NCBI RefSeq assembly: GCF_029914245.1
Contig: NZ_JARYZI010000005.1
Coordinates: 124,001-188,000 of the forward strand
Length of the DNA stretch: 64,000 nucleotides
Direction: 5' to 3'
Source: Fusibacter bizertensis
GTDB lineage: Bacteria > Bacillota > Clostridia > Peptostreptococcales > Acidaminobacteraceae
The translations under genes and the position numbers were made by a program. Below, piece after piece: positions 16,892 to 25,592 of this stretch; the first letter of the stretch is position 1; each line of letters starts with the position of its first letter. Under the pieces are notes generated by a model that was given only the letters and a program-made list of their open reading frames with translations, was not told the DNA's origin and did not search any database.

Positions 16892-18310
16892 ATGATATTT
16901 TCTTCGTATAGCTTTTTACTATTTTTAGCGATAGTATTTAGTGGTTACTATATATTAAATTTGACTGGTCAAAGTAAATTTGCAAAAGTTTGGCTAGTCT
17001 TATCCTCGTTTTATTTTTATGCACAGGGGAGCTTGAGTTTCTTACCGTTTTTTATTTTTACGGTATTTTATAATTATGTGATTGGAACTTTGCTTGTCCG
17101 AGAAAAATCTACCATAAAAAGAAAGCTCTTATTTGGCTTAGGTCTTGCAGAAAATATAGCATTATTAGGATACTTTAAGTATTCAGATTTTTTTATTGAG
17201 AACTTTAATTTTGTTTTTAAAACAAACTTAGATTTGCTTCATCTGGCATTGCCAATTGGAATTTCTTTTTTTACATTTCAGTTGATTGCCTATATTGTGG
17301 ATTGCTATAGAGGAGAAACGAAAGAGTATTCACTTATTAATTACTTGCTCTTTATTACATTTTTCCCTCAATTGATAGTGGGTCCAATCATTCATCATAA
17401 AGACGTAGTGCCTCAGTTTGAAAATAAAAATAATTTGAAATTTAATAAACACAATATTATGTTAGGGTTATTTATCTTTTCACTTGGTTGCGCTAAAAAG
17501 GTTATGATCGCAGATCCACTAACACATTTCGCTCAAGCATACTTTAACGATGTAAACAGTGGCGGTTTGTTTATGGCTTTGTTTTCATCGCTTTCTTATA
17601 CATTTTCGTACTATTTTGACTTATCTGGTTATGCAGACATGGCAATTGGTTTAGGACTGTTTTTTAATATTAACTTGCCACAAAACTTTAATTCACCGTA
17701 TAAATCAAGGAATTTTAGAGATTACTGGAGACGCTGGCATATGTCGCTTTCCAAATTTCTATCAGATTATGTCTTTAGATCAGTCTATAAAAGTGGCGCT
17801 GGTTCAGTTAGGTTTTACGGTGCTGTTATGACGACATTTTTGGTATCTGGTTTTTGGCATGGTGCAGGTTGGAGGTTTGTGCTTTGGGGTGGCATCAACG
17901 GGATTTTTGTATGTATGGTACATTTTATGACGCGCAAAAATTGGTCTTTACCAACAGCTTTAGCTTGGTTTTTAACTTTTGTTGGTATAGTTGGGACACG
18001 GATTATATTTGTAGCAAATTCAACACACGAAGCTTTTTTTGTTATGAAAAAAATGGTAAATATAACCGTTTATAACGGGTGGGCTAAAAGTGCGATTTTA
18101 TCTGAATTATGGCATTTTACTGTTGATAACGTATATGTGTTGTCTTTGTTGTTTTTGAGTATGATCATTGCATTTTTCTTCAAGAATACAAAAGAAATTA
18201 CCGAAAAATTTGATGCTTCGTATAAATTTGCATTTGCTACTGGCGCTTTGATCATATTGTCTTTGTTTCAAATGTCTAATGTGGCTGACTTTTTATACTT
18301 TCAATTTTAG
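16892..18310 (+). CDS. MBOAT family O-acyltransferase (AlgI/DltB/PatA-like)
   Basis: Polytopic membrane protein of 472 aa that moves an acyl (usually acetyl) group across the membrane to an extracellular glycan acceptor. It has about ten hydrophobic segments. Family motifs are present: the conserved WRRWHMSLSKFL and the catalytic His323 in SGFWHGAG. The N-terminus (MIFSSYSFLLFLAI) is typical of AlgI-type proteins. The start at 16892 follows AAAGGTG. It is followed after 8 bp by an SGNH/deacetylase fusion, matching the usual pairing of an MBOAT with an extracellular SGNH acetyltransferase. The target is probably an exopolysaccharide or wall polymer; no glycan synthase is in the window. Confidence 0.92.
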   Translation: MIFSSYSFLLFLAIVFSGYYILNLTGQSKFAKVWLVLSSFYFYAQGSLSFLPFFIFTVFYNYVIGTLLVREKSTIKRKLLFGLGLAENIALLGYFKYSDFFIENFNFVFKTNLDLLHLALPIGISFFTFQLIAYIVDCYRGETKEYSLINYLLFITFFPQLIVGPIIHHKDVVPQFENKNNLKFNKHNIMLGLFIFSLGCAKKVMIADPLTHFAQAYFNDVNSGGLFMALFSSLSYTFSYYFDLSGYADMAIGLGLFFNINLPQNFNSPYKSRNFRDYWRRWHMSLSKFLSDYVFRSVYKSGAGSVRFYGAVMTTFLVSGFWHGAGWRFVLWGGINGIFVCMVHFMTRKNWSLPTALAWFLTFVGIVGTRIIFVANSTHEAFFVMKKMVNITVYNGWAKSAILSELWHFTVDNVYVLSLLFLSMIIAFFFKNTKEITEKFDASYKFAFATGALIILSLFQMSNVADFLYFQF

Positions 18311-18318
18311 GAGGCATT

Positions 18319-20145
18319 ATGAAATCGAGCAAATGGTTTAAATATATGATAATCGCAGCTATTTTGAGCTGCTTGGCATTATTCCTCTTTAATATAGTTA
18401 TTGATCCTTTTGGTGTTTTTGGTGATAGGTTTATCAATTTTTATGCTTATGATATGAACAACAACCCTAGGGTAGCTAAGATTGCATATCTTGATACACA
18501 TCATGAGGACTATAATTCATATGTAATAGGGGGGTCAAAATCGAGTTCACTTTCACCAGCTTTACTCAATCAATATTTTGAGGATGCCTCGTTCTATAAT
18601 ATGATGATGTATGGTGGTGATTTTTATGACTATGAAAAAACCATCCATTATTTAGTTGAACATTATGAAGTGAAAAATATAATTCTCCACATGAGCATGC
18701 AAGAGATTGACCATTATAATCAAAGTCCGAGAAACATAAACACGGAATTAAGTGAAAAAGTTTTGTCAGGAAATAAAGTTAAATATTATACAAAGTATTT
18801 AACATTAAACTTAGAACATAGTTTTAAGAAGTTAGAGGGGTTACTCCAAAGAACGGTAAACCCTATGGCATATTCGACTTTTGTTCCTGAACTAGGCGTT
18901 TATAATAAAAGTCAACGTGATCAAGAAGATTTGGGTTCCTTAGAAGATTTTTTGATTAAATATCCGGAGTTTAGTGAACCTTTATGGCCGTTATACGGAA
19001 CAGCCATAGATGATAATGTCGAAGCTATCAAGAGAATTAAGACCTATTTAGAAGAAAAAGGGATTTCATTTACTTTTGTAGCTGCCCCAACGTATTATAA
19101 GGAAATGGATAGATATGCTACAGAGGACTTGCAAAGGTTATGGCGAGGCATTGCAAGTGTAACAGATTTCTGGGATTTTACCGGATATAATGTGCTATCA
19201 TATGATGCTAGAAATTTCTATGATAGAATGCATTATCGCAACAACTTAGGCGAATTGATGATCCATAAGATGTTTTCAAATGATGAAATTGAAGTTGATG
19301 GTTTTGGGTATTATACTACAGCTCAAAATGTTGAAGAGAGACTACTTCAAATGTTATCAAATAGAGTAGAAGAGACTGATACAGAGTCAGTAAATGTACC
19401 GATTGTGATGTATCACCATATTTTAGCGAATGATGATGACACTCAAAATATAACACGTGATAAGTTTGAAGAAGATTTAAAAGCTTATCAAGCTGAAGGC
19501 TTTGAGACAATTCAATACAAAGACTTAATCAATTATGTATATGATGATGTCTCTTTACCAGAGAAACCTCTTATCATTACTTTTGATGATGGATATCTAA
19601 GTAACTATGAAATTGCATATCCATTACTTGAAGAATATGATATGAAAGCTGTGATCTCTTTAATTGGATGGTCAGTGGGAAAATCGTATGATGCAGTTAA
19701 AGAAAGTGATATCATCCCGCACTTTGACTGGAATGAAGCTAAAGAGATGAGTGCGTCAGGAATCATAGAATTTCAATCTCATAGCTATGACTTACATGCT
19801 CTACAGACTGATGAGCAATCGCGCAGTGGTGTTTTGCAACTTCCAGGTGAAGATACGATAAAGTACATTGAAGTGTTTAAAAATGATCACAAGCGCATGT
19901 TAGAAAGTATGATCACTAATATTGAAAAAAGGCCAACTTTCTTCACATATCCATATGGTTATTATAATCCTTTCACAGAGGGCTTGCTTAAAACACTAGG
20001 TTATTATGGCAGTGTGACTGTTGAAGAAGGCTTAAATAGTATAACACGTGATCCTAGTTCGCTATTTAGTTTAAAAAGGATAGATGCTTCAAAATGGTTA
20101 TCAAGTGATGACATTATAAACAAAATTGAGTCATATTATAAGTAA
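18319..20145 (+). CDS. SGNH-hydrolase-like domain fused to polysaccharide deacetylase
   Basis: Membrane-anchored extracellular protein of 608 aa with two enzymatic domains. One TM helix lies at ~8-28. Residues ~50-350 look like an AlgJ/AlgX-type SGNH domain, with Ser73 in GGSKSS and an Asp302-x-x-His305 motif (YDRMH). Residues ~375-608 are a NodB/CE4 deacetylase, with VPIVMYHHI, TFDDGY (Asp423/424), the metal-binding SHSYDLH (His488 and His493) and FTYPYGYYN. All catalytic groups are present in both. AGGAGG precedes the start. With the MBOAT gene just upstream it could both O-acetylate and de-N-acetylate one surface glycan. The fusion is read directly; the joint function is inference. Confidence 0.87.
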   Translation: MKSSKWFKYMIIAAILSCLALFLFNIVIDPFGVFGDRFINFYAYDMNNNPRVAKIAYLDTHHEDYNSYVIGGSKSSSLSPALLNQYFEDASFYNMMMYGGDFYDYEKTIHYLVEHYEVKNIILHMSMQEIDHYNQSPRNINTELSEKVLSGNKVKYYTKYLTLNLEHSFKKLEGLLQRTVNPMAYSTFVPELGVYNKSQRDQEDLGSLEDFLIKYPEFSEPLWPLYGTAIDDNVEAIKRIKTYLEEKGISFTFVAAPTYYKEMDRYATEDLQRLWRGIASVTDFWDFTGYNVLSYDARNFYDRMHYRNNLGELMIHKMFSNDEIEVDGFGYYTTAQNVEERLLQMLSNRVEETDTESVNVPIVMYHHILANDDDTQNITRDKFEEDLKAYQAEGFETIQYKDLINYVYDDVSLPEKPLIITFDDGYLSNYEIAYPLLEEYDMKAVISLIGWSVGKSYDAVKESDIIPHFDWNEAKEMSASGIIEFQSHSYDLHALQTDEQSRSGVLQLPGEDTIKYIEVFKNDHKRMLESMITNIEKRPTFFTYPYGYYNPFTEGLLKTLGYYGSVTVEEGLNSITRDPSSLFSLKRIDASKWLSSDDIINKIESYYK

Positions 20146-20205
20146 AAGATGCAACACTATACCAATTTATAACTGCTATCAATGGTTTTATATATCAAAA
20201 ATTGG

Positions 20206-20234
20206 TTGAAAATGTAAATACAATATGGTATAGT
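20206..20234 (+). promoter_or_regulatory. sigma-A promoter of hflX leader
   Basis: TTGAAA (20206-20211), 17 nt, TATAGT (20229-20234); start expected near 20241, leaving a leader of almost 300 nt before hflX. Confidence 0.6.
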
Positions 20235-20262
20235 AAAGTTAATTAAGTGTGAGGTGCGAAAA

Positions 20263-20295
20263 ATGATGAAATTAAGAGGTAATTACGATAACTAA
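20263..20295 (+). CDS. leader peptide 1 of hflX attenuator
   Basis: A 10-codon ORF, MMKLRGNYDN, with GAGGTG 7 nt before its ATG. It ends 40 nt before the antiterminator arm. A ribosome stalled on or just after it could change folding of the downstream hairpins. Too short to be identified by homology; supported by its RBS and place. Confidence 0.5.
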   Translation: MMKLRGNYDN

Positions 20296-20335
20296 ATACC
20301 AAAGTTCTTGCTGTTGTACAGTGAGTTCATCAAAA

Positions 20336-20398
20336 CTTGCATCCTAACTGAATAGGTAAGTCTATTAAGCTGCAAGCATTTGTCTTGCAGCTTTTTTT
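20336..20398 (+). promoter_or_regulatory. transcription attenuator (antiterminator/terminator) of hflX
   Basis: The terminator is AAGCTGCAAG (20367-20376) paired with CTTGCAGCTT (20384-20393) and seven or more T. An upstream CTTGCA (20336-20341) can instead pair with TGCAAG of the terminator's left arm, helped by CCTA/TAGG inside (20343-20356). The two foldings exclude each other, the hallmark of attenuation. Confidence 0.72.
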
Positions 20399-20420
20399 GT
20401 CAAAATTAGGAGGTAGTGTC

Positions 20421-20465
20421 ATGTTAATTAAAAAAACTGTAAACTATATCAAATTACGAGCTTAA
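20421..20465 (+). CDS. leader peptide 2 of hflX leader
   Basis: A 14-codon ORF, MLIKKTVNYIKLRA, with a perfect AGGAGG (20408-20413) 7 nt before its ATG. It lies after the terminator and just before a hairpin GCCATCCTA/TAGGTGGC (20468-20497) that precedes the hflX RBS. It may couple translation to hflX or sense ribosome stalling a second time. Confidence 0.5.
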   Translation: MLIKKTVNYIKLRA

Positions 20466-20535
20466 ATGCCATCCTAAGTGGTTTCCAATTAGGTGGCGTT
20501 ACGGCAGATGTCCGAAGCACTGAAAGGAGAATTAT

Positions 20536-21888
20536 ATGACTGAAAATACGAATTACAAAAAAAATAAACAAAATGATTATGATAACAATTTGGATTTAAG
20601 TAACACTTATTTTGAAAAAAACAACACTCAAGAAATGGCAATAGCTGTAGGGGTGAATATCAATCATCGAAAAGAATATGAAGAGTCTATGACTGAACTT
20701 ATCAACTTAGCTAAAGCATGTAATATCAAATGTGTAGGGAGACTAGATCAAAATCTAAAAAGACCTCATGCTCAGTATTATGTCGGTAGTGGGAAAGTAG
20801 ATGAGATTAGGATGGCGATTGAAGCTTTCGATGCGAATCTCGTCATTATCAATCACGAGTTGTCACCCTCGCAACTTAGAAATCTTGAAAAAATGCTTGA
20901 TATTAGAGTCGTGGATCGAACCAATCTTATACTAGAAATATTTGAAAAACGTGCTAAGTCTAGGGAAGCCAAACTCCAAGTTGAAGCAGCACATCTCCAA
21001 TATTTACTCCCTCGATTAATCGGCTCATATGCGTCGCTTGGCCGACAAAGTGGTGGTGTTGGTACGAAAAACAAAGGTGTTGGTGAGAAAAAACTTGAAC
21101 TAGACCGTAGAAAAGTCGAACAGAAGATTCACGAACTCAATCGTGAGATTGAGACGATTGGAATAGAAAGAACAACACAAAGAAAAAGTCGTGTTGAAGC
21201 GCAAATGCCAAATATTGCCTTAGTTGGTTATACCAATGCCGGAAAATCAACTTTGATGAATGCAATGTTAGATTTGTATTCAAGAACAGCTGGCAAAAAG
21301 GTTTTTGAAAAGGATATGTTGTTTGCGACGCTAGAAACATCTGTCAGACAAATCCGATTACCAGATAGAAAAGCCTTTACACTATCAGATACAGTTGGTT
21401 TTGTAAGTGAATTGCCTCACGAGCTCGTTAAAGCGTTTAGAGCAACGCTTGAGGAAGTTAAGAATGCGGATTTACTCTTACATGTAATTGATGCTTCTAA
21501 TGAAAACTACAAAAATCATATGAAAGTAACACTTGAAACTTTAGATGAGATAGGTGCTTCAGAGATTCCAATAGTCAATGTACTTAACAAAATTGATTTG
21601 GTTAGTGAAAAAGAGCTCAACCAACTAGAGGCAGAAAACGCTATTAGTCTTAGTTCGAAGAGCTATGTTGGCATAGATCAGTTGGTGGATAAGATTAAAG
21701 ATACTGTTTTTAAAGATTATGTCAAATGTGTGGTAAGAATACCCTCAGAAGATGGCAAGCTTTATTCATATCTCAATGAAAACACCTATATAATGGATAC
21801 AAGTTTTATAGAAGATGATATTATTCTTTCTATTGAATGTAGCCCTTATGATCACGCTAGACTTGAGAAATATATCGTTACAATATAA
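20536..21888 (+). CDS. hflX: ribosome-associated GTPase HflX
   Basis: GTPase of 450 aa that binds the 50S subunit and splits stalled or stressed 70S ribosomes. The N-terminal HflX domain (to ~200) includes the conserved GSGKVDEI and the glycine-rich SLGRQSGGVGTKNKGVGEKK. The G domain has G1 GYTNAGKST, G3 DTVGF and G4 NKID. GAAAGGAGA precedes the ATG. The long leader with two peptides and an attenuator suggests induction when ribosomes stall, as for hflX-type resistance genes in other Firmicutes; here that is inferred from structure. Confidence 0.96.
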   Translation: MTENTNYKKNKQNDYDNNLDLSNTYFEKNNTQEMAIAVGVNINHRKEYEESMTELINLAKACNIKCVGRLDQNLKRPHAQYYVGSGKVDEIRMAIEAFDANLVIINHELSPSQLRNLEKMLDIRVVDRTNLILEIFEKRAKSREAKLQVEAAHLQYLLPRLIGSYASLGRQSGGVGTKNKGVGEKKLELDRRKVEQKIHELNREIETIGIERTTQRKSRVEAQMPNIALVGYTNAGKSTLMNAMLDLYSRTAGKKVFEKDMLFATLETSVRQIRLPDRKAFTLSDTVGFVSELPHELVKAFRATLEEVKNADLLLHVIDASNENYKNHMKVTLETLDEIGASEIPIVNVLNKIDLVSEKELNQLEAENAISLSSKSYVGIDQLVDKIKDTVFKDYVKCVVRIPSEDGKLYSYLNENTYIMDTSFIEDDIILSIECSPYDHARLEKYIVTI

Positions 21889-21903
21889 AGAATCTTATAA
21901 ATC

Positions 21904-21940
21904 AAGACCCACTATCTCTTGTTGATTAGTGGGTCTTAAT
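21904..21940 (+). terminator. terminator after hflX
   Basis: AAGACCCACTA/TAGTGGGTCTT hairpin; the following T tract is short and interrupted, so efficiency may be moderate. Confidence 0.65.
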
Positions 21941-22105
21941 TGTTGAACGCATTGAGTTTAATACCTAAATAAAGTATAATTGTTAATGTGTGATTAATAT
22001 CTACTTAATATAGATAATGATGCTAAAATACATATTAAATAATAAGTAAAAACAAACTGCTATGTTACAATAATCATAAAATTTATACTTATAGATGGAG
22101 CCTTT

Positions 22106-24226
22106 ATGAGAAATAAAATTCATTTTAATACTTTGAGAAAGAAATTAGTTTTTTTTACAACAGGACTTTTAATCGTTTCGAGTTTGGCGATTGGTTTATC
22201 TAGTTATTATGTCGCTAGAAACGCTTTAATAGAACGCGGTAAAATCACGCTAAAAAATGGTGTTAATTCAGCACTTATATTGATCGCTGAGATGAACAAA
22301 GAAGTCAAAAAGGGTTCAATTACTTTAGAAGAAGCTCAAGAACAAGTGAAAGTACAATTGATTGGTCCTCTGTTAGAAGATGGTACGAGGCTGATTACCA
22401 ATCAAATTGATTTTGGCGAAAATGGCTATTATATTGCATATAGCCTAGAAGGAATTGAGTTGATGCATCCAAATTTAGAAGGACAAAATGTTTGGTTTTT
22501 TGAAGACAAAAATGAAAAGACTAAACCGTTTTACCTTGTTCAAGATAAGATCGAAAAGGCCCTGACTGGTGGTGGATTTACAGAATATACTTGGGAGTAT
22601 CCATTCTCTAGTAAACTTGGAAAGAAAATAGTCTATTCCAAATATGAACCTTCGTGGGGGTGGGTCGTTACTGCTGGGTCTTATATATCTGACTTTGATG
22701 CAGAAGCTTTTATTATCATAGAAATTACAGCAGCAATTATCTTTTTTGTTGTAATTTTAGGATTCTTATTTTCAAGAAAATATATTCATTTGATCACAAA
22801 ACCATTATCAAAAGTTGTAAATGCTATGAGCAATGCAGAGCTAGGGGACTATCATACAATAGAGCTTAAGAGCAGTAATGATGAGATGGGACATCTTGTA
22901 GCTGGTTTTAATAATATGATTGAGTCTATCACTAAATCTCAATCGGAGCTTATAAGTAAAGATGATCAATTACTTCAGTTTGCTTACTATGACAGCCTAA
23001 GTGGGTTACCCAATGCGTACTTCTTCAAAATTTCAGTAAGTTCTAAATTAGCGAGTCCTAATGGTAAAAGGGCCTTGTTACTTATAGATATTAAAGATTT
23101 CAATTTTATCAATTCAATATATGGGTCAGAATATGGTGATCAAATTATTAAATTTATAGGTAATAATATGGTCTCAAATACTGAGAGCGATCTGATTGTA
23201 GCAAGGGTAGGCGGTAATGAATTTGCAGTATGGATGGACAATGTAAGTGTTTCATCAATTGAAATTGGTATTTATGGATATATTGAAAAACTAAAAATGC
23301 TATTAAAACAAAATAATTATATCAATCATTTAGATTTTTATATGGGCTTGGTAATCTTAGATGGGAGTGAAATAGATTTTGATCAAGCTTATAAGAAAGC
23401 TTCTATAGCGCTTCAATATTCTAAGACAAAAGGACATATTCATATTAATCAATATAATGATGAGATGCATCAAATACTTGAACGAGAATCAAAAATTATC
23501 GAATTATCAGAGATTGCAATTAAACAAAATGACTTTACGGTAAATTATCAGTCTAAAGTAAATGCAATAACGGGTGAAGTGGTTGGTGTTGAAAGTTTAG
23601 CGCGATGGTTTACTGAAGAACTTGGGAACATTAGTCCAGCTGAATTTATCCCATTACTATATAAAGCTAATTTGATGACTCAATTTACTAAGTTAATTAT
23701 AGATACAAGCTTTCAAGATTTTCATAAGTTGAAGGAAAAATATAATGATAAAATTTCATTATCTATCAACATACCGCCTAATCTATTATTTGAAGTGGAT
23801 TTTATAGATTATATCAAAACAAGCATTGAAAAATACAAGATCGATCCACAAAAGATTATGCTAGAGATAACAGAAGACGTATTTATTAGTGATTTTGATC
23901 TAATAAAAATTCAAATTGAAGGAATCAAAAACATGGGTATCAAAATTTCACTTGACGATTTTGGGACGGGGTATTCATCACTTAATTATCTTACTAAAGT
24001 TAAATTTGATGAAATAAAGGTAGATAAAACCTTTGTCGACCATATCATAACAGATCCAACCTCTGAAGCTTTATTTAAATCTATAGTAAAAATAGCAAAT
24101 GCTTTAGAGTGCGATGTTGTGGCAGAAGGTGTAGAAAGTCAGGAACAAGTACTAAAAGCTATAGAATGTGGCTGTTTGATCATTCAAGGCTATGTTTATT
24201 CCAAACCTGAGCCATTGATTATATAA
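22106..24226 (+). CDS. Cache-HAMP-GGDEF-EAL c-di-GMP signalling protein
   Basis: Membrane sensor of 706 aa. Two TM helices (~12-34 and ~207-229) flank an extracellular Cache-type sensor domain. HAMP follows (~230-285), then GGDEF (~290-450) and EAL (~465-706). The GGDEF signature is GGNEF near residue 370, so the metal/catalytic carboxylate is lost and cyclase activity is doubtful. The EAL domain keeps ESLARW (Glu496), the Asn of SINIPP, LEITED, DDFGTGYSSL, IKVDKTFV and AEGVES, so it should hydrolyse c-di-GMP, perhaps with GTP sensing by the GGDEF part. Single-gene unit between terminators. The ligand is unknown. Confidence 0.92.
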   Translation: MRNKIHFNTLRKKLVFFTTGLLIVSSLAIGLSSYYVARNALIERGKITLKNGVNSALILIAEMNKEVKKGSITLEEAQEQVKVQLIGPLLEDGTRLITNQIDFGENGYYIAYSLEGIELMHPNLEGQNVWFFEDKNEKTKPFYLVQDKIEKALTGGGFTEYTWEYPFSSKLGKKIVYSKYEPSWGWVVTAGSYISDFDAEAFIIIEITAAIIFFVVILGFLFSRKYIHLITKPLSKVVNAMSNAELGDYHTIELKSSNDEMGHLVAGFNNMIESITKSQSELISKDDQLLQFAYYDSLSGLPNAYFFKISVSSKLASPNGKRALLLIDIKDFNFINSIYGSEYGDQIIKFIGNNMVSNTESDLIVARVGGNEFAVWMDNVSVSSIEIGIYGYIEKLKMLLKQNNYINHLDFYMGLVILDGSEIDFDQAYKKASIALQYSKTKGHIHINQYNDEMHQILERESKIIELSEIAIKQNDFTVNYQSKVNAITGEVVGVESLARWFTEELGNISPAEFIPLLYKANLMTQFTKLIIDTSFQDFHKLKEKYNDKISLSINIPPNLLFEVDFIDYIKTSIEKYKIDPQKIMLEITEDVFISDFDLIKIQIEGIKNMGIKISLDDFGTGYSSLNYLTKVKFDEIKVDKTFVDHIITDPTSEALFKSIVKIANALECDVVAEGVESQEQVLKAIECGCLIIQGYVYSKPEPLII

Positions 24227-24230
24227 AGTG

Positions 24231-24268
24231 AAAAAGCCCATAAAATCTCTGATTTTATGGGCTTTTAT
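24231..24268. terminator. bidirectional terminator
   Basis: AAAAGCCCATAAAAT/ATTTTATGGGCTTTT with a 5-nt loop between convergent genes. Confidence 0.88.
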
Positions 24269-24288
24269 TTAAAATAGATGTTTTTTAG

Positions 24289-25224
24289 TTACTTGATAGC
24301 TGAATCAACCTGAATTTCATATGCTGGTGATTGTGGCGGAAGACTTTCCATCATCGCAATACTGTGATATATTTTTACGTTATTTCCAATTCTTATATCA
24401 GATAATTCAATTGGATTATCCATCATACCAGTAATTACAGTGCTTTCATCAATGTTAAACTGTACTAAATTATTATTTGTTTTAACCAATATAGAATCTT
24501 CATTGATAGATTGTATATAGCCTTCAGAATAAGCGACATCATTAATTCTTTCGATTTCATAAGCATTGTATTGAGGTGGATAAATCATCAACATAATTGA
24601 TGGATGTGTTATTTTAAGTGTGTCACCAACTTTTAAATCATCTAAAGTTAAGATTTGATGATCTGCATGATCTTTGATAAGTGTTTCTTTATTTAGTAAT
24701 ATATGAGCTTCTCCGCCATTTAGCGTAGTATATATTTTTTGATCTTCTATGCTTGTGATGACGAAACCACCTGTACTTACTTTATCACTAATTTCAGAAT
24801 AAATTTCAATTTTACCTTCATTTTCATAGACGCCACCACCTAAAATTTCGCTTACAAAGTCAGTAGGGACATAAGTTGTACCATCTTTAATAAATGCTGG
24901 AGAAGAGAGTTTGATTGGAGCCATTTTACTAAAGGTAAAATAATTTTCTGTTGTTTTTATGGTTATAAAACGCGCACCTTTAATCAACTCGACATGACGA
25001 TCTTCTTGAAACCATTTTACTTGATAGCCTAAAGCTTCAGCGACAACTTTTATAGGGATAAAAGTAGTATCGTCTTCATTTACAAGATATGAACGCTCTA
25101 AAGTTACATTTCCAATAGTAATAGGATTGTTTTGTTCTAACTGATTAGAGTCCCCATATGACAGACCAGTTACTGAAATACCAGCTGCTAATACAAGTGA
25201 CATTATTTTTTGAGTTGTTTTCAT
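24289..25224 (-). CDS. secreted protein with copper amine oxidase N-terminal-like domain and internal repeats
   Basis: A 311-aa exported protein with a signal peptide (cleavage near residue 24). Residues ~35-145 resemble the copper amine oxidase N-terminal (stalk) domain common in clostridial surface proteins (FIPIKVVAEALGYQVKW, TYVPTDFVSEILGG). The rest is two ~75-residue repeats, each starting with a GFV/GYI-x-SIE strand and ending in a variant of PPQ-x-x-AYEI (about 220 and 300). No enzyme motif is visible, so it is probably an adhesive or binding protein of the envelope. AGGAGG precedes the start. It is alone on the - strand between a terminator and a tRNA gene. Confidence 0.75.
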   Translation of the reverse strand: MKTTQKIMSLVLAAGISVTGLSYGDSNQLEQNNPITIGNVTLERSYLVNEDDTTFIPIKVVAEALGYQVKWFQEDRHVELIKGARFITIKTTENYFTFSKMAPIKLSSPAFIKDGTTYVPTDFVSEILGGGVYENEGKIEIYSEISDKVSTGGFVITSIEDQKIYTTLNGGEAHILLNKETLIKDHADHQILTLDDLKVGDTLKITHPSIMLMIYPPQYNAYEIERINDVAYSEGYIQSINEDSILVKTNNNLVQFNIDESTVITGMMDNPIELSDIRIGNNVKIYHSIAMMESLPPQSPAYEIQVDSAIK

Positions 25225-25322
25225 TTTTGCCTCCTAAATTTAATTCTTAATAATATGACGTTAAGCATACTACTAAAGTTCCTTAAAAATAAAAATAAAT
25301 AATTTTTTTTGAAAAATGTATA

Positions 25323-25351
25323 TTGTCAATCTAGATAAGTTATGGTAATAT
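25323..25351 (+). promoter_or_regulatory. promoter of tRNA-Leu(CAA)
   Basis: TTGTCA (25323-25328), 17 nt, TAATAT (25346-25351), about 14 nt before the tRNA 5' end. Confidence 0.65.
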
Positions 25352-25364
25352 AAAATAGCTGCGA

Positions 25365-25451
25365 GCCGAAGTGGTGGAATTGGCAGACGCGCCGGACTCA
25401 AAATCCGGAGAGGTAACACTCGTGCGGGTTCGACCCCCGCCTTCGGCACCA
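25365..25451 (+). tRNA. tRNA-Leu (anticodon CAA)
   Basis: Class II tRNA with encoded CCA. Acceptor arms GCCGAAG/CTTCGGC, anticodon stem CCGGA/TCCGG with loop CTCAAAA (anticodon CAA), a long variable arm and T arm GCGGGTTCGACCCCCGC. It reads UUG leucine codons. Confidence 0.97.
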
Positions 25452-25592
25452 AGGAAACTAGGTACATTATTGTATCTAGTTTTATTTTTTTTTGTATTAA
25501 TATTTAGGATGACCCCCAAACCGTTTATTGGTATACTAAGTATATCATGTTATTGATCAAACAATTTTAGAAATGACTTAGGAGGAATTTAA

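Noticed and set aside
20161-20206. ACCAATTT/AAATTGGT hairpin as terminator of the deacetylase gene
   Set aside because: No T run follows and it runs into the -35 of the hflX leader promoter.
25273-25556. Open frames on both strands across 25273-25556
   Set aside because: They run through tRNA-Leu(CAA); the protein strings are the well-known by-products of translating a tRNA gene.
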